A DNA stretch of 64,000 nucleotides from Paracoccaceae bacterium (GTDB taxonomy: Bacteria > Pseudomonadota > Alphaproteobacteria > Rhodobacterales > Rhodobacteraceae). Position 1 is the first letter of the stretch. Each line of letters begins with the position of its first letter. The DNA lies in contig CACKSH010000006.1 of the NCBI GenBank assembly GCA_902602765.1, positions 1 to 64,000 of the forward strand, given 5' to 3'. This document shows positions 50,118 to 61,654 of this stretch, in pieces. Both the position numbers and the translations under genes were made by a program. A model generated the notes under the pieces. The model was not told the origin of the DNA. It did not search any database and worked only from the letters and a program-made list of their open reading frames with translations.

Positions 50118-51257
50118 ATGAATTATCCTTTGTTGGTTTTGGCGGCTGGTGGGACAGGAGGTCACATGTTTCCAGCGCAGGCAATTGCTGAGGAGATGGT
50201 AGCGAGTGGCTGGCAAGTAAAATTATCTACAGACAGTAGAGGTGCTCGCTATTGCGAAAACTTTCCGTTGGGTGTCGAGGTTACGGTTATAAATTCTGCA
50301 ACCTTTTCAGGCAGATCAATTTTTGGGAAGCTATTCGTCCCACTTAAAATCTTTTATGGTGTTTTTCAGTCATTACTTTGGTTTAAGAGAAACAAACCAA
50401 GCTGCGTAGTTGGTTTCGGTGGATACCCGAGCATTCCTGCCGTTACGGCGGCGCTTATATGGCGTATTCCGACAATATTACATGAACAAAATGGCGTTTT
50501 AGGACAGGTTAACAAGCTTTTTGCAAAGAAGGTCAATTTCGTAGCTTATGGAATAGCACCAGAAAGTTTAAGCTCTGAGAATTCATTATATATTGGTAAT
50601 CCTGTTAGAAATTCTGTTTTAAAGTTTAAAGCATCTCCTTACATTCCTCCCGGTGATTATCCAATAAACATACTCGTTATTGGGGGTAGTCAAGGAGCAA
50701 GAATTATGTCTGATATCGTACCCGCCGCTTTGTCATTATTGTCAGAAAAAAACAAAAAAAATTTGCGGGTCGCGCATCAGGCTCGTCCTGAAGATAGAGA
50801 TAGAGTGATTAAATTGTACTCTGAACACAATATTGATGCAGAAGTTTCTAGCTTTTTTGACGATGTGCCTAGGCGAATTTCAGAGGCTCAGTTGGTAATA
50901 AGTCGGTCAGGAGCCTCATCGGTAGCTGATATTGCGACGATTGGTCGTCCTTCGATCCTAGTTCCGTTGAAATCCGCCTTAAGAGACGAGCAGTCTATAA
51001 ATGCCGAAAGTATGACAAGTGTAAATTCAGCAATCAGTTTTGCGGAAGATGATTTCACTCAGGAAAAACTGTCAGAGTGTATTGCTAAATTTTTGGCATG
51101 TCCTAAAAAAGCGGAGGGAATGGCCATTGCGGCTTTAAAGAGGTCGTCCAAAAACTCTGTTCAAATAATGTCTGAATTAATAAATCGCTTGGTAAAAGAA
51201 AAGAAAGAGGAAGCGAAGCCCATAATTAAGTCTATCGATAAAGGAACTCCCCAATGA
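50118..51257 (+). CDS. murG: UDP-GlcNAc transferase MurG
   Basis: [43 protein letters not shown]. Confidence 0.96.
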   Translation: MNYPLLVLAAGGTGGHMFPAQAIAEEMVASGWQVKLSTDSRGARYCENFPLGVEVTVINSATFSGRSIFGKLFVPLKIFYGVFQSLLWFKRNKPSCVVGFGGYPSIPAVTAALIWRIPTILHEQNGVLGQVNKLFAKKVNFVAYGIAPESLSSENSLYIGNPVRNSVLKFKASPYIPPGDYPINILVIGGSQGARIMSDIVPAALSLLSEKNKKNLRVAHQARPEDRDRVIKLYSEHNIDAEVSSFFDDVPRRISEAQLVISRSGASSVADIATIGRPSILVPLKSALRDEQSINAESMTSVNSAISFAEDDFTQEKLSECIAKFLACPKKAEGMAIAALKRSSKNSVQIMSELINRLVKEKKEEAKPIIKSIDKGTPQ

Positions 51258-52657
51258 GTGTGTCTACCAAGTTTCCAGTAGAAATAGGGCCGATACATTT
51301 TATAGGCATTGGTGGCATAGGTATGTCGGGCATTGCAGAGATTTTAATTAACCAAGGATATACTGTTCAAGGTTCTGATTTGAAGGAAACCGAAATTACT
51401 TCACGATTAGAAAGCATGGGTGCCTCCATAAAAATTGGTCATAATAAAAATAACCTTATGAATGTTGCCGTTGTTGTAATTTCTTCTGCAATTAATAGGG
51501 ACAATACTGAGTTAAACTATGCACGTTCTACCGGCCTGCCGGTTGTTCGTAGAGCTGAAATGCTTGCAGAGCTAATGAGAATGAAATCGAACGTCGCTAT
51601 CGCGGGAACGCACGGCAAAACTACAACTACCACGTTGGTTGCTACCTTATTAGATGAAGGTGGTTTTGATCCAACTGTGATTAATGGAGGAATAATTCAT
51701 GCTTACGGCTCCAATGCAAGAGCTGGAGCTGGTGAATGGATGGTTGTAGAAGCTGATGAAAGCGACGGAACTTTTACACGGTTACCTGCAACCATAGCGC
51801 TTATTACAAACATCGACCCTGAGCATTTGGAGCATTGGGGTAATTTCGACGCACTAAGGCAAGGTTTTTTAGATTTTATTTCTAATATCCCCTTTTATGG
51901 GGTTGCGGTTTGTTGCAGTGACCACCCCGAGGTGCAAAAACTTATTGATAAAATTTCTGATCGCCAAATTAAAACCTTTGGTCTGAATGCTAAGGCTGAT
52001 ATTAGAGGCGTAAACCTAAAGTACGATGAAGGTCGAGCACATTTTGATATTAAATTTCAGAAGGAGAATTTTACTATTACAGACTGTATTCTTCCTATGC
52101 CAGGTGATTATAACGTTTCAAATGCTTTGGGTGCAGTTGCGGTAGCGCATCATCTGGGTGTTGAAAATAACAAAATTCGCGAGGCTTTAGCTCATTTTAA
52201 GGGTGTTAATAGGAGGTTTACAAAGGTTGGGAAATTAAATGGGATCACATTTATTGATGATTACGCCCATCATCCAGTTGAGATATCTGCAGTATTAAGA
52301 GCTGCAAGGGAAATAAGTTCAGGGCGCATTGTAGCGGTTCATCAGCCCCACAGATATACTCGCCTAAGCGCCCTCTTTAAGGATTTTTGTTCGTGTTTTA
52401 ATGATGCCGATATAGTTGCAATTTCGGATGTTTACTCTGCTGGAGAGCAAAAAATTCCTGGAGTAAGTAAAGATGATCTCGTAACAGGACTGAGTGGTCA
52501 CGGCCATCGTCATGCTGTTGCCGTTTCTAATTTACAGGAATTGTCAAAACTGATCGCCGATAATGCTAAATCGGGTGATATTGTCATATGTTTAGGTGCT
52601 GGGAATATAAGCTCTTGGGCCAGTAAACTTCCAAAACTTTTATGTAATGAGTATTGA
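51254..52657 (+). CDS. murC: UDP-MurNAc-L-Ala ligase MurC
   Basis: [38 protein letters not shown]. Confidence 0.97.
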   Translation: MSVSTKFPVEIGPIHFIGIGGIGMSGIAEILINQGYTVQGSDLKETEITSRLESMGASIKIGHNKNNLMNVAVVVISSAINRDNTELNYARSTGLPVVRRAEMLAELMRMKSNVAIAGTHGKTTTTTLVATLLDEGGFDPTVINGGIIHAYGSNARAGAGEWMVVEADESDGTFTRLPATIALITNIDPEHLEHWGNFDALRQGFLDFISNIPFYGVAVCCSDHPEVQKLIDKISDRQIKTFGLNAKADIRGVNLKYDEGRAHFDIKFQKENFTITDCILPMPGDYNVSNALGAVAVAHHLGVENNKIREALAHFKGVNRRFTKVGKLNGITFIDDYAHHPVEISAVLRAAREISSGRIVAVHQPHRYTRLSALFKDFCSCFNDADIVAISDVYSAGEQKIPGVSKDDLVTGLSGHGHRHAVAVSNLQELSKLIADNAKSGDIVICLGAGNISSWASKLPKLLCNEY

Positions 52658-52658
52658 T

Positions 52659-53579
52659 ATGGTTGTTAAGCTTCCCAAAACTCGTGGTAAATTGACTGAC
52701 AACCAGATGCTATCTGACCTAACTTGGCTGAGGGTAGGCGGTCCTGCAGAATATTTTTTTCAACCTTCAGATTTAGAAGACTTAATTTATTTTTTATCAA
52801 ATGTGCCTGACGATATATCTCTTTTCCCTATAGGTGTGGGCTCAAATCTCCTTGTGCGTGATGGGGGAATTAAGGGTGTAGTCATAAGACTAGGAAAAGG
52901 TTTCAATTCTGTTGAGGTTTCAAATGGCCTAGTCGTCGCAGGCGCAGCCGCCCTAGTTTCTTTTGTCGCTAGAAGGGCGGCAGACAATGGTTACGATCTA
53001 ACATTCCTTCGGACTATTCCTGGTTCTATCGGAGGAGCGTTAAAAATGAATGCAGGCTGTTACGGCAATTATATTTCAGATTACTTCGTATCTGCAAAAG
53101 CGGTCAACCGAAGTGGTGATGTTGTAAAGCTGGAAAAGCCTGACGTCTTGTTCTCCTATCGAAATACAGATCTATCTGCTGATCTTGTTGTGGTTAGCGT
53201 GACATTTGCTCCGCCCTCTGGCGAAGTCGCGGCTTTGTATGAAAAAATGAGTATTCAAAAAGAAAAAAGAGATAGTGAGCAACCAACCAAAGAGATAACT
53301 GCTGGAAGCACATTCCGCAATCCTTGTGGGTTCTCAAGTTCTGGGCATATCAATGAAGATCATGAGTTCAAAGCCTGGAAAGTCATAGAAGACGCTGGGC
53401 TTAGGGGGTTTCAAATGGGTGCGGCTAAAATGCACGAAAAGCATCCAAATTTTTTGACTAATACTGGTGGTGCAACTGCATCAGAATTGGAGGAATTTGG
53501 GGAGATGGTAAGAAAAAGGGTTTTCAAAAATTCTGGAATTGATCTAAAGTGGGAAATAATTAGGGTCGGAGACCCTTAA
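52659..53579 (+). CDS. murB: UDP-N-acetylmuramate dehydrogenase MurB
   Basis: [40 protein letters not shown]; start codon approximate. Confidence 0.95.
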   Translation: MVVKLPKTRGKLTDNQMLSDLTWLRVGGPAEYFFQPSDLEDLIYFLSNVPDDISLFPIGVGSNLLVRDGGIKGVVIRLGKGFNSVEVSNGLVVAGAAALVSFVARRAADNGYDLTFLRTIPGSIGGALKMNAGCYGNYISDYFVSAKAVNRSGDVVKLEKPDVLFSYRNTDLSADLVVVSVTFAPPSGEVAALYEKMSIQKEKRDSEQPTKEITAGSTFRNPCGFSSSGHINEDHEFKAWKVIEDAGLRGFQMGAAKMHEKHPNFLTNTGGATASELEEFGEMVRKRVFKNSGIDLKWEIIRVGDP

Positions 53580-53628
53580 AATGACGTCTTTGAAAAGGCG
53601 CAAAAGCCCTTAAAGGGTAAGTGAGGCG

Positions 53629-54549
53629 ATGGGCATTTCGAGCGGAAAAGGTCCCAAAGTTGCAGTTTTAATGGGCGGTCACTCTCTGGAGAGGGAGGTG
53701 TCGCTCATTTCTGGACGGGCATGTTCTGCAGCTTTGAGAGGCAAAGATTTTGAAGTTTTAGAACTTGATGCTGGGCATGATGTTGTTCAGCGTTTATCAG
53801 AATTACGACCTGATGTGGTTTTTAACGCGCTTCACGGGCGATGGGGTGAGGACGGTTCCATTCAGGGAGTGCTGGAATGGCTTCGAATTCCGTATACTCA
53901 TTCTGGCGTAATGGCTTCGGCATTGGCTATGGACAAACATAGAAGTAAGCATATTTTCTCGGACTTTGGTTTACCAACGGCACAAGGTTTTATTGTTGAA
54001 AAGACGAATTTAATAAACGCACATCCACTGCAAAGACCCTATGTTGTAAAACCAATTAATGAGGGCTCTTCTATCGGTGTTTATTTTGTAAATCCAGCAG
54101 AGGATCCTCCTCTCGATCTATCGTCAGATATGCCAAGTATTCTTATGGTTGAAGAATATATTCCTGGCAGAGAACTTACAGTTACGGTGATGGGTAAGAA
54201 AGCGTTACTCGTTACTGATATAATTACACAAAAATGGTATGACTATGATGCCAAATACAAAAACGGTGGTTCGGTTCACGAAGTACCTGCTAAAATACCA
54301 GAAAAAATAAAAGAAAAATGCCTTGAGTATGCTCTCAGTGCACATGAACTAATTGGGTGTAGGGGAATAAGTAGAGCAGACTTTCGTTGGGATGAAAGTT
54401 TAGGACTTGATGGATTAATTTTGTTAGAAATTAATACTCAACCTGGGATGACACCTACTTCTCTTGTGCCCGAGCAAGCAGAGATTTGTGGGGTAAAATT
54501 TGGTGATCTATGCCAATGGCTCGTGGAGGATGCATCATGCGATCGCTGA
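53629..54549 (+). CDS. ddl: D-alanine-D-alanine ligase
   Basis: VLMGGHSLEREVSL, LHGRWGEDGSIQG, EINTQPGMTPTSLVPEQA. Confidence 0.96.
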   Translation: MGISSGKGPKVAVLMGGHSLEREVSLISGRACSAALRGKDFEVLELDAGHDVVQRLSELRPDVVFNALHGRWGEDGSIQGVLEWLRIPYTHSGVMASALAMDKHRSKHIFSDFGLPTAQGFIVEKTNLINAHPLQRPYVVKPINEGSSIGVYFVNPAEDPPLDLSSDMPSILMVEEYIPGRELTVTVMGKKALLVTDIITQKWYDYDAKYKNGGSVHEVPAKIPEKIKEKCLEYALSAHELIGCRGISRADFRWDESLGLDGLILLEINTQPGMTPTSLVPEQAEICGVKFGDLCQWLVEDASCDR

Positions 54550-55409
54550 AACGTAAGATGAGAACGAATATTGATCCAGCTCCCTCAATTGTCTCATATC
54601 GCCTGATGCGCTTGATGCTTATTCCAAGGTTGCGTTTAATTCTCACTTTAGGCATTCCCTCCCTCGTTATCTTTTGTGGAACTTTAATCTTATTTTTAAA
54701 TATAAATGTTCACGAAAATATTGAAGCCTTTAAAAAAGACTTGAAACGTGCATTAGTTGAGCGACCTGAATTCATGATAAAAGTAGCTTCTGTCGATGGG
54801 GCTTCTGATGAGTTGGCGCATGAAATAAGGGAAATTATGCCCCTAAATTTTCCCGTAAGTTATTTTGATCTTGACATAAAATATCTCCATAAGGTTTTGA
54901 ATGATATTCCGGCGGTTGCATCGGCTGCAATAAAAGTAACAGTAAGCGGCGTGTTGCAAATTAATATTTCAGAAAGAATACCAGCATTTATTTGGCGAAA
55001 AGATGATGTGATATCAGTTATTGATGAAAAAGGTGAATTTATACGACTAGTAACCTCAAGGCTTGATTACCCAGAACTTCCTTTAGTAGTAGGGGAAGCT
55101 GCAAACTTATCTATAACAGACATTTCAAATTTGATGGAAGATAATCAATATTTTCTGGAACAAGTTAGAGCCTTCGTTAGAGTAGGAGAACGTCGTTGGG
55201 ATCTTGTGTTGGACAACAATCTTAGGATCATGCTTCCTCAGACAGAATTTTTGGCAGCATTTGATCGCTTGATGTTAATGAGTCAGTCTGGCTCATTATT
55301 TTCTAACCAACTATCAAGTATTGATATGAGACTAGTTGAACGTCCTACGGTTAGGGTGGGCGCAGCGTCAGTGGACCAGTTAACGTACAATAGCAGTGGG
55401 GATTTGTAA
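54537..55409 (+). CDS. ftsQ: cell division protein FtsQ
   Basis: TM plus POTRA-like domain, WDLVLDNNLRIMLP, position between ddl and ftsA. Confidence 0.9.
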   Translation: MRSLKRKMRTNIDPAPSIVSYRLMRLMLIPRLRLILTLGIPSLVIFCGTLILFLNINVHENIEAFKKDLKRALVERPEFMIKVASVDGASDELAHEIREIMPLNFPVSYFDLDIKYLHKVLNDIPAVASAAIKVTVSGVLQINISERIPAFIWRKDDVISVIDEKGEFIRLVTSRLDYPELPLVVGEAANLSITDISNLMEDNQYFLEQVRAFVRVGERRWDLVLDNNLRIMLPQTEFLAAFDRLMLMSQSGSLFSNQLSSIDMRLVERPTVRVGAASVDQLTYNSSGDL

Positions 55410-55413
55410 AAAA

Positions 55414-56748
55414 ATGGCTAAATTTTATGAACTTCAGCGCGCGATGCGTGCAATGCGCCAGTCAGCGTTGCAACGTGGTGCACTGGCGATCCTTGATCTC
55501 GGCAGCACAAAAATTAGCTGTCTGATATTGCGTTTTGACGGTCTTGATCCAAGTCTTGCCTCCGATCAAGTAGGATCTTTAGCTGGGCAGTCATCTTTCC
55601 GAGTTGTAGGATCTGCAATAACCCAATCCCGTGGAATTGAATTTGGCGAAATCTCTTCGATGCAAGAGGCAGAAAGAGCAATTCGGACCGTTCTACAATC
55701 TGCTCAGAAAATGGCGAATTTAAGGGTTGATCACTTGATTGCATGTTTTTCAGGGGGTGGTCCACGTTCATACGGATTAAACGGAAATGTTAAAATTGAA
55801 AATCAAATCGTTCAAGATGAAGATATTGCGAGAGTTTTAAGCTCGTGTGATTGTCCTGACATCGGTGACGGCCGAGAAATATTACATGCTCAGCCTGTAA
55901 ATTTTGCATTGGATCATCGGTCTGGGCTTGTCGATCCAAGGGGACAGATTGGAAACAAGTTAGATGTAGATTTACACATGCTTACAGTACGGGCTAAAAC
56001 GATAAGAGACTTGGCGCATTGTGTCAAAAGGTGTGACTTAGAGTTGGCTGGCGTTGCGTCCGCAGCTTATGTTTCTGGCAGATCAACATTGGTGGAAGAT
56101 GAACAAGAACTCGGGGCAGTTTGTATCGACTTTGGTGGGGGATCCACGAGTTACTCAATTTTTCTTAAGAGGCATATGATTTTCGCCGGTTCTATAATGC
56201 TTGGAGGCAATCATGTGACACGCGATATCTCGTTAGGTCTTCGAGTTCCTATATCAGTGGCAGAAAAAATAAAGACCAAGAATGGTGGTTTGATAGTTAC
56301 AGGTCTAGATGATCGCGATTTAATTGAAGTTGGGGGCGAAACAGGAGATTGGGAACACGATCGGCGTACTGTAACCCGTAGTGAGCTGATAGGCATCATG
56401 AGGCCACGTTTAGAAGAAATTTTAGAGGATATTAGAACTCAGTTAGAAATAGCCGGCTTTTACGAACTCAAAAGTCAAAAGTTTGTTTTAACTGGGGGCA
56501 CTTGTCAAACCCCAGGGTTAGATACTCTTGCAAGTCGTATACTTGGCCAACAGGTACGCATTGGCCGACCATTAAGAATCCATCGTTTGCCCCAGGCCTA
56601 TTCTGGATCAACTTGTTCAGCGCTGGTTGGTTTAGCCCTTTTTGCAGCTGATCCGCAGGATGAATGGTGGGATTTTGAGCTTCCAAGCGCCGGTTACTCA
56701 TCTCGAACTGTTCGAAAAGCAGTGCGTTGGTTACGTGAAAACTGGTAG
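55414..56748 (+). CDS. ftsA: cell division protein FtsA
   Basis: LAILDLGSTKISCLI, VCIDFGGGSTSYSIF, VLTGGTCQTPGLDTLA. Confidence 0.95.
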   Translation: MAKFYELQRAMRAMRQSALQRGALAILDLGSTKISCLILRFDGLDPSLASDQVGSLAGQSSFRVVGSAITQSRGIEFGEISSMQEAERAIRTVLQSAQKMANLRVDHLIACFSGGGPRSYGLNGNVKIENQIVQDEDIARVLSSCDCPDIGDGREILHAQPVNFALDHRSGLVDPRGQIGNKLDVDLHMLTVRAKTIRDLAHCVKRCDLELAGVASAAYVSGRSTLVEDEQELGAVCIDFGGGSTSYSIFLKRHMIFAGSIMLGGNHVTRDISLGLRVPISVAEKIKTKNGGLIVTGLDDRDLIEVGGETGDWEHDRRTVTRSELIGIMRPRLEEILEDIRTQLEIAGFYELKSQKFVLTGGTCQTPGLDTLASRILGQQVRIGRPLRIHRLPQAYSGSTCSALVGLALFAADPQDEWWDFELPSAGYSSRTVRKAVRWLRENW

Positions 56749-56922
56749 TATCTACATCTAGTATTTTGATCAAAATACATCTAGTTCTTAAGCTATGGCT
56801 ACTACATTGTGTGGAAATTTGCTATTTTTTAGTGACCTTTTACAAATTTATGGGTATAACTGATTCAGTTGTTTGAGTAGAAAATAAAAAAATCCATTTA
56901 CGGATCACAGGCGGACCTGACT

Positions 56923-58521
56923 ATGACCTTAAATTTATCGATACCAGATCAGAATGATCTGAGACCCAGAATTACTGTTTGCGGTGTTGGCGGCGCCGGT
57001 GGCAATGCTGTCAATAATATGATTGAGAAAAGTTTGGACGGAGTTGATTTCGTCGTCGCAAATACAGATGCTCAGGCTCTTCAACAAAGCCGTGCAAATA
57101 GCAAAATACAGCTTGGTGTTAAAGTTACTGAGGGTTTAGGGGCTGGTGCTCGAGCTTCTGTGGGAGCGGCTGCTGCTGAAGAAAGTATTGAGCAGATTGT
57201 TGATCAGCTGGCTGGATCTCACATGTGCTTTATAACGGCTGGAATGGGAGGAGGTACTGGTACAGGAGCAGCACCAATAATAGCTCAAGCCGCACGGGAG
57301 TTGGGCGTGTTAACCGTAGGGGTCGTGACAAAGCCGTTCCAATTTGAAGGTATTAAACGAATGCGCCAGGCTGAAGAGGGTGTCGAGGCGCTACAGAAAA
57401 TGGTTGATACATTAATCATCATTCCAAACCAAAATTTATTTAGAATAGCTACAGAAAAAACAACATTTACCGAAGCTTTTAGTATGGCAGATGACGTTTT
57501 ATATCAGGGTGTCAAGGGCGTAACAGATTTAATGGTTCAACCGGGTTTGATCAATCTTGATTTTGCTGACGTTCGTGCAGTTATGGATGAGATGGGTAAA
57601 GCCATGATGGGAACTGGAGAAGCTGACGGTGAAGACCGGGCAGTCCAGTCTGCCGAAAAAGCAATTGCAAATCCACTGCTTGATGAGATTAGTCTTCGAG
57701 GGGCAAATGGGGTGCTTATCAATATTACAGGTGGTTATGATTTAACTCTTTTTGAATTAGACGAAGCTGCAAATAGGATAAGAGAAGAAGTTGATCCTGA
57801 GGCAAACATAATCGTTGGATCAACGCTTGATCCTAATTTAGAAGGGGTTATGCGAGTATCAGTCGTGGCAACAGGTATAGAAGCCAATACAAAATTCAAC
57901 TCGGTATCTGATGGGGCTAGAGAAACACAATCTTATCTGCCCCGGAGAGTTACATCGGCTGAAGAGAGTAAAGCTATAAGTAGCATGGCTGACAAGGTCT
58001 CTGCAGAAGCCAAGAGAGAGCATAACGAAAATTCATCCTTACCATCAACTGAACCCGGTTTGTTCGAAACTCAAAATATGGAAGCTAAATCTGGATTTGA
58101 TCCTGCTACGGCCGGTGAAGATAAACCCGATCAACGAGCCGCTAATGGTTATGAAACATTAAGTGGTATAGGCAGCAGCGATAGAATGGGTACCGCTCAA
58201 TCAAACCCACCTGGTACTCCGTCCAAAGAAACCCTTGAACGTCTTCGTGCCGCTGTATCGAAGTCTCCAAACAATCAAACTGAAAATTTTAGACCAATGG
58301 TTGCTACGAAGAGTCCAGAAATTAAGGATAAGCCACGGTTTGGTATAGGTTCTTTAATTAATAGAATGGCGGGTACGGGTACGGCCGCACCAATACAAAA
58401 TGAAACTCTAAGGTCTGATCAGGATAGTCAGCGAAATAATTATAACGCGGAACATAATGATACCGATGCTAACAAGGAAAAGATAGAGGTTCCTGCTTTC
58501 TTGAGACGCCAAGCAAACTAA
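56923..58521 (+). CDS. ftsZ: cell division protein FtsZ
   Basis: [23 protein letters not shown]-terminal [11 protein letters not shown]. Confidence 0.98.
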   Translation: MTLNLSIPDQNDLRPRITVCGVGGAGGNAVNNMIEKSLDGVDFVVANTDAQALQQSRANSKIQLGVKVTEGLGAGARASVGAAAAEESIEQIVDQLAGSHMCFITAGMGGGTGTGAAPIIAQAARELGVLTVGVVTKPFQFEGIKRMRQAEEGVEALQKMVDTLIIIPNQNLFRIATEKTTFTEAFSMADDVLYQGVKGVTDLMVQPGLINLDFADVRAVMDEMGKAMMGTGEADGEDRAVQSAEKAIANPLLDEISLRGANGVLINITGGYDLTLFELDEAANRIREEVDPEANIIVGSTLDPNLEGVMRVSVVATGIEANTKFNSVSDGARETQSYLPRRVTSAEESKAISSMADKVSAEAKREHNENSSLPSTEPGLFETQNMEAKSGFDPATAGEDKPDQRAANGYETLSGIGSSDRMGTAQSNPPGTPSKETLERLRAAVSKSPNNQTENFRPMVATKSPEIKDKPRFGIGSLINRMAGTGTAAPIQNETLRSDQDSQRNNYNAEHNDTDANKEKIEVPAFLRRQAN

Positions 58522-58578
58522 ATATTTTATTTCTTAACGCAAAGTAGATGTCAAAGATGTAGAGACTTGATAAAGTTG

Positions 58579-58601
58579 CTTTGTAACAATTAGTTACAAA
58601 G
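58579..58601. terminator. AT-rich hairpin between ftsZ and lpxC
   Basis: CTTTGTAAC-AATTA-GTTACAAAG perfect 9-bp stem followed by TTTGAATT; could be a weak terminator. Confidence 0.45.
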
Positions 58602-58666
58602 TTTGAATTGTCTACTGGCTCATTGCAATATAAGATGATGTTTGAGGTTATTCCAAAGGCTGTATT

Positions 58667-59587
58667 TTGCAAACTACGCTTGAAAGTTCAATAATATTTT
58701 CTGGGGTAGGCTTGCATTCAGGAAAGTCCGTAAGTCTCTCCATTAAACCGGCTTCCGAAAATCATGGCATTTTATTTAACCGTAAAGATATTGAAATTGG
58801 AAATCCTATTGTCCGCGCACGGTGGGATTATGTTTCGAAAACCAAACTCTGTACCAGGGTAACGAATGAAGATGGAACTGCAATTTCTACTATAGAACAC
58901 CTTATGGCGGCACTTGCCGGTTGTGGAGTGTCAAACGCATTGATTGAGATCGATAGTGAAGAAGTTCCGATTTTAGATGGAAGCGCGGCTCCTTTCGTTA
59001 AAGGAATATTAGAGACGGGTCTGAAAATCATAAGCTCCTCGTCGAGGATTATAAAGATTACCCGCCCTGTCATGTTTGAAAACCAGTTTGGATGGGCGAG
59101 ATTAAGTCCATTTAAGCGTCCAGAAATGGAGTATTTTATTGAGTTCGATGATCTTGTAATTGGTAAACAAAGTAAAATACTAAATATGTCTAATGGGTCA
59201 TTTGTAAAAGAGCTTTGTAGCAGTCGGACTTTTTGCAGTAATAAAGATGTTGAGACTATGCGAAGGAATGGTCTGGCCTTGGGCGGAAATTATTCTAACG
59301 CACTTGTTGTCGATGGTGATAAAGTTTTATCGCCCGGGGGGATGCGTTATCAAGATGAGGCAGTACGTCATAAAATGCTCGATGCATTTGGTGATTTAGC
59401 TCTTGCGGGTGCTCCAATTTTGGGTAAATACGAAGGCCATAAGGCTGGACACTTTATTACTAATTCACTTCTGCGTAAGTTGTTTTCAAAACCAGATTGT
59501 TACGTTGTAGAAAATTGTTGTGAAGATGTATTCAACCTTCTACCCGGTTCGGGTGTCAATTTGGACGAGTTTACAGCAGTAGCTTGA
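58667..59587 (+). CDS. lpxC: UDP-3-O-acyl-GlcNAc deacetylase LpxC
   Basis: MQTTLESSIIFSGVGLHSGK, EHLMAALAGCGVSNALIEID; TTG start with AAAGG SD. Confidence 0.96.
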   Translation: MQTTLESSIIFSGVGLHSGKSVSLSIKPASENHGILFNRKDIEIGNPIVRARWDYVSKTKLCTRVTNEDGTAISTIEHLMAALAGCGVSNALIEIDSEEVPILDGSAAPFVKGILETGLKIISSSSRIIKITRPVMFENQFGWARLSPFKRPEMEYFIEFDDLVIGKQSKILNMSNGSFVKELCSSRTFCSNKDVETMRRNGLALGGNYSNALVVDGDKVLSPGGMRYQDEAVRHKMLDAFGDLALAGAPILGKYEGHKAGHFITNSLLRKLFSKPDCYVVENCCEDVFNLLPGSGVNLDEFTAVA

Positions 59588-59772
59588 CTAATATAACTCC
59601 CAATAATGTTATTTTATTGCTCATAATTGAGCTATTTAAATATTGGAAAATCAATTATCTGTAGAAACTTTTGGATAATCTTATTATACACCAAGCACTT
59701 TACGATAGATTAAAAATTGTTGCATCATTATCTGTTACTACAGCGCTTCTCACCCCATTGGAGTAGGGATTT

Positions 59773-60570
59773 GTGAAAACTATAATTATTATACCTGCCC
59801 GTTATGCGTCTAGCAGATATCTTGGTAAGCCTTTAGTAGATCTCAATTTGCCTAATGGGGAAAAAAAGTCGTTAATTGAATTAACCTGGCGAACCGCAGG
59901 AAAAGTTAAAAATATTCATGATATTTTCATTGCAACTGATGATACCAGAATTGCTTCTTCTGCGAGAGCGTTTGGTGCTAAAGTCATAATGACATCTTCG
60001 CAATGTAGGAATGGCACTGAGAGATGTGCGGAGGCTGTTGATAATGCGAAGTTAGATGCTGATCTGATAATCAACTTTCAAGGAGATGCTCCGCTAACAC
60101 CACCTTGGTTTGTTGAAAGTCTCATTCAAGCAATGGAGAAAGATGATAAACTTAGTATGGCAACGCCAGTTGTAAGGCTTGATCGTTTAACATATGGCCA
60201 TTTCCTGGAAGACAGAAAAAAGGGTTTAGTTGGTGGTACAACGTCAGTATTTGGAGTTGATAATTATGCTCTTTATTTTTCAAAGGAAGTTATTCCCTTT
60301 GTGGATATTGAAAAACTAAGTATTGACGCCGATATACCTGTATTTCATCATGTGGGAGTTTATGCATATCGACCAAATGCTCTGAGTTCTTACGTGGAGT
60401 GGCCCATTGGGAAATTGGAGAAACTTGAAGGACTAGAACAGCTAAGATTTCTTGAAAACAACCAACTAGTAAAATGTGTAGTGGTATCTGCGCGCGGTAG
60501 AGTTTTTTGGGAACTGAATAATCCAGACGATGTGGAGAGAATTGAAAAGGTAATTGGCGATGCACTTTAG
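59773..60570 (+). CDS. kdsB: CMP-Kdo synthetase (3-deoxy-manno-octulosonate cytidylyltransferase)
   Basis: IIPARYASSRYLGKPL, NFQGDAPL, LEGLEQLRFLEN. Confidence 0.95.
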   Translation: MKTIIIIPARYASSRYLGKPLVDLNLPNGEKKSLIELTWRTAGKVKNIHDIFIATDDTRIASSARAFGAKVIMTSSQCRNGTERCAEAVDNAKLDADLIINFQGDAPLTPPWFVESLIQAMEKDDKLSMATPVVRLDRLTYGHFLEDRKKGLVGGTTSVFGVDNYALYFSKEVIPFVDIEKLSIDADIPVFHHVGVYAYRPNALSSYVEWPIGKLEKLEGLEQLRFLENNQLVKCVVVSARGRVFWELNNPDDVERIEKVIGDAL

Positions 60571-60627
60571 ATATAATTTCTGGCTGATGATGAAAGTATT
60601 GCAGTAAATAAATTTTGAATTAAGACC

Positions 60628-61416
60628 GTGAGTGGATTTATGTTGTTTGGTGATAAGGGATACATAGAATTTAAATATGAGGAGCAGATAGCTAAATGGG
60701 CAGAGTTTGCAGAAAAAAAAGGAAATGAGATCCTTGCAAATCCAAATCAATTAGCAAAATGGCTTCAGTGTGAGGGTACCTGGTTCGTTGGAGTTGATGT
60801 TCTTCCAAATGACTCAAAGGGGAATTTTGAAGAAGTTAAATTTCCAGATACTTTCAGTAGTTTAATGGAAAATATTAATTTAAAATCATATCATAAGGGT
60901 CAACTGTCAGTTATTTTTCCTGGTTATCCGAAGCCGCGCGCAGGGGATAGTGAGGCAGCTTTTGAATATAGATTGAAAAGAGACGCTGCTCACGTAGATG
61001 GGCTTTTGCCAATTGGTACAAAAAAAAGGCGGTACCTTATTGAGGCTCATGGAATTATTTTGGGTATTCCATTAAACAATACTCACTCTGGTGCAAGCCC
61101 GATAGTTGTTTGGGAAGGATCACATTTAATTATGAAGAAAGAATTTTCTAACTTATTGTCAAAAGTTCCACCATCAAGTTGGAAAGATATTGACCTAACG
61201 GATACATACAAAAAAGCTCGACAAAATTGTTTCGAAAATTGTAAGCGTAAAGTTATTGAAAGTCCCGTAGGCACAGGATATGCGTTACATCCTTTACTAC
61301 TACATGGAATGGCCCCGTGGGTTTCTCCATCAAAAGGAGTGGAAAGTTCAAATAGGCAAGTCGCTTATTTCCGGCCGTTGCTAAATAATGTACAAGATTG
61401 GCTTTCTATTATTTAA
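60628..61416 (+). CDS. putative Fe(II)/2-oxoglutarate-dependent dioxygenase-like protein
   Basis: HxD (AAHVDGLLP) ... H (ALHPLLLHGMAPW) ... R (NRQVAYFRP) arrangement. Confidence 0.55.
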   Translation: MSGFMLFGDKGYIEFKYEEQIAKWAEFAEKKGNEILANPNQLAKWLQCEGTWFVGVDVLPNDSKGNFEEVKFPDTFSSLMENINLKSYHKGQLSVIFPGYPKPRAGDSEAAFEYRLKRDAAHVDGLLPIGTKKRRYLIEAHGIILGIPLNNTHSGASPIVVWEGSHLIMKKEFSNLLSKVPPSSWKDIDLTDTYKKARQNCFENCKRKVIESPVGTGYALHPLLLHGMAPWVSPSKGVESSNRQVAYFRPLLNNVQDWLSII

Positions 61417-61643
61417 TCTCCTAAGCGCGTTGCTCTTCCGCCACGTCTGACCCTTAGTTTGGAGGATCTGTTGGGGAGTTCTTTTATTATTCCCTTTCTT
61501 TCTGTTTCACTCATCTTTGACCAACTTGAAATTTCATCAATGGTTCGAAAACATCCAGTACATATGTTCGCCTGTGGATGGACAATGCAAATATTTACGC
61601 ATGGAGAGTCTACCTCGTTTCGTTTCCAAATATCTTCACTCAT
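61413..61643 (-). CDS. DUF1289 family protein
   Basis: SPCVNICIVHPQANICTGCFRTIDEISSW Cys pattern. Confidence 0.9.
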   Translation of the reverse strand: MSEDIWKRNEVDSPCVNICIVHPQANICTGCFRTIDEISSWSKMSETERKGIIKELPNRSSKLRVRRGGRATRLGD

Positions 61644-61654
61644 TGTGTGACTTA

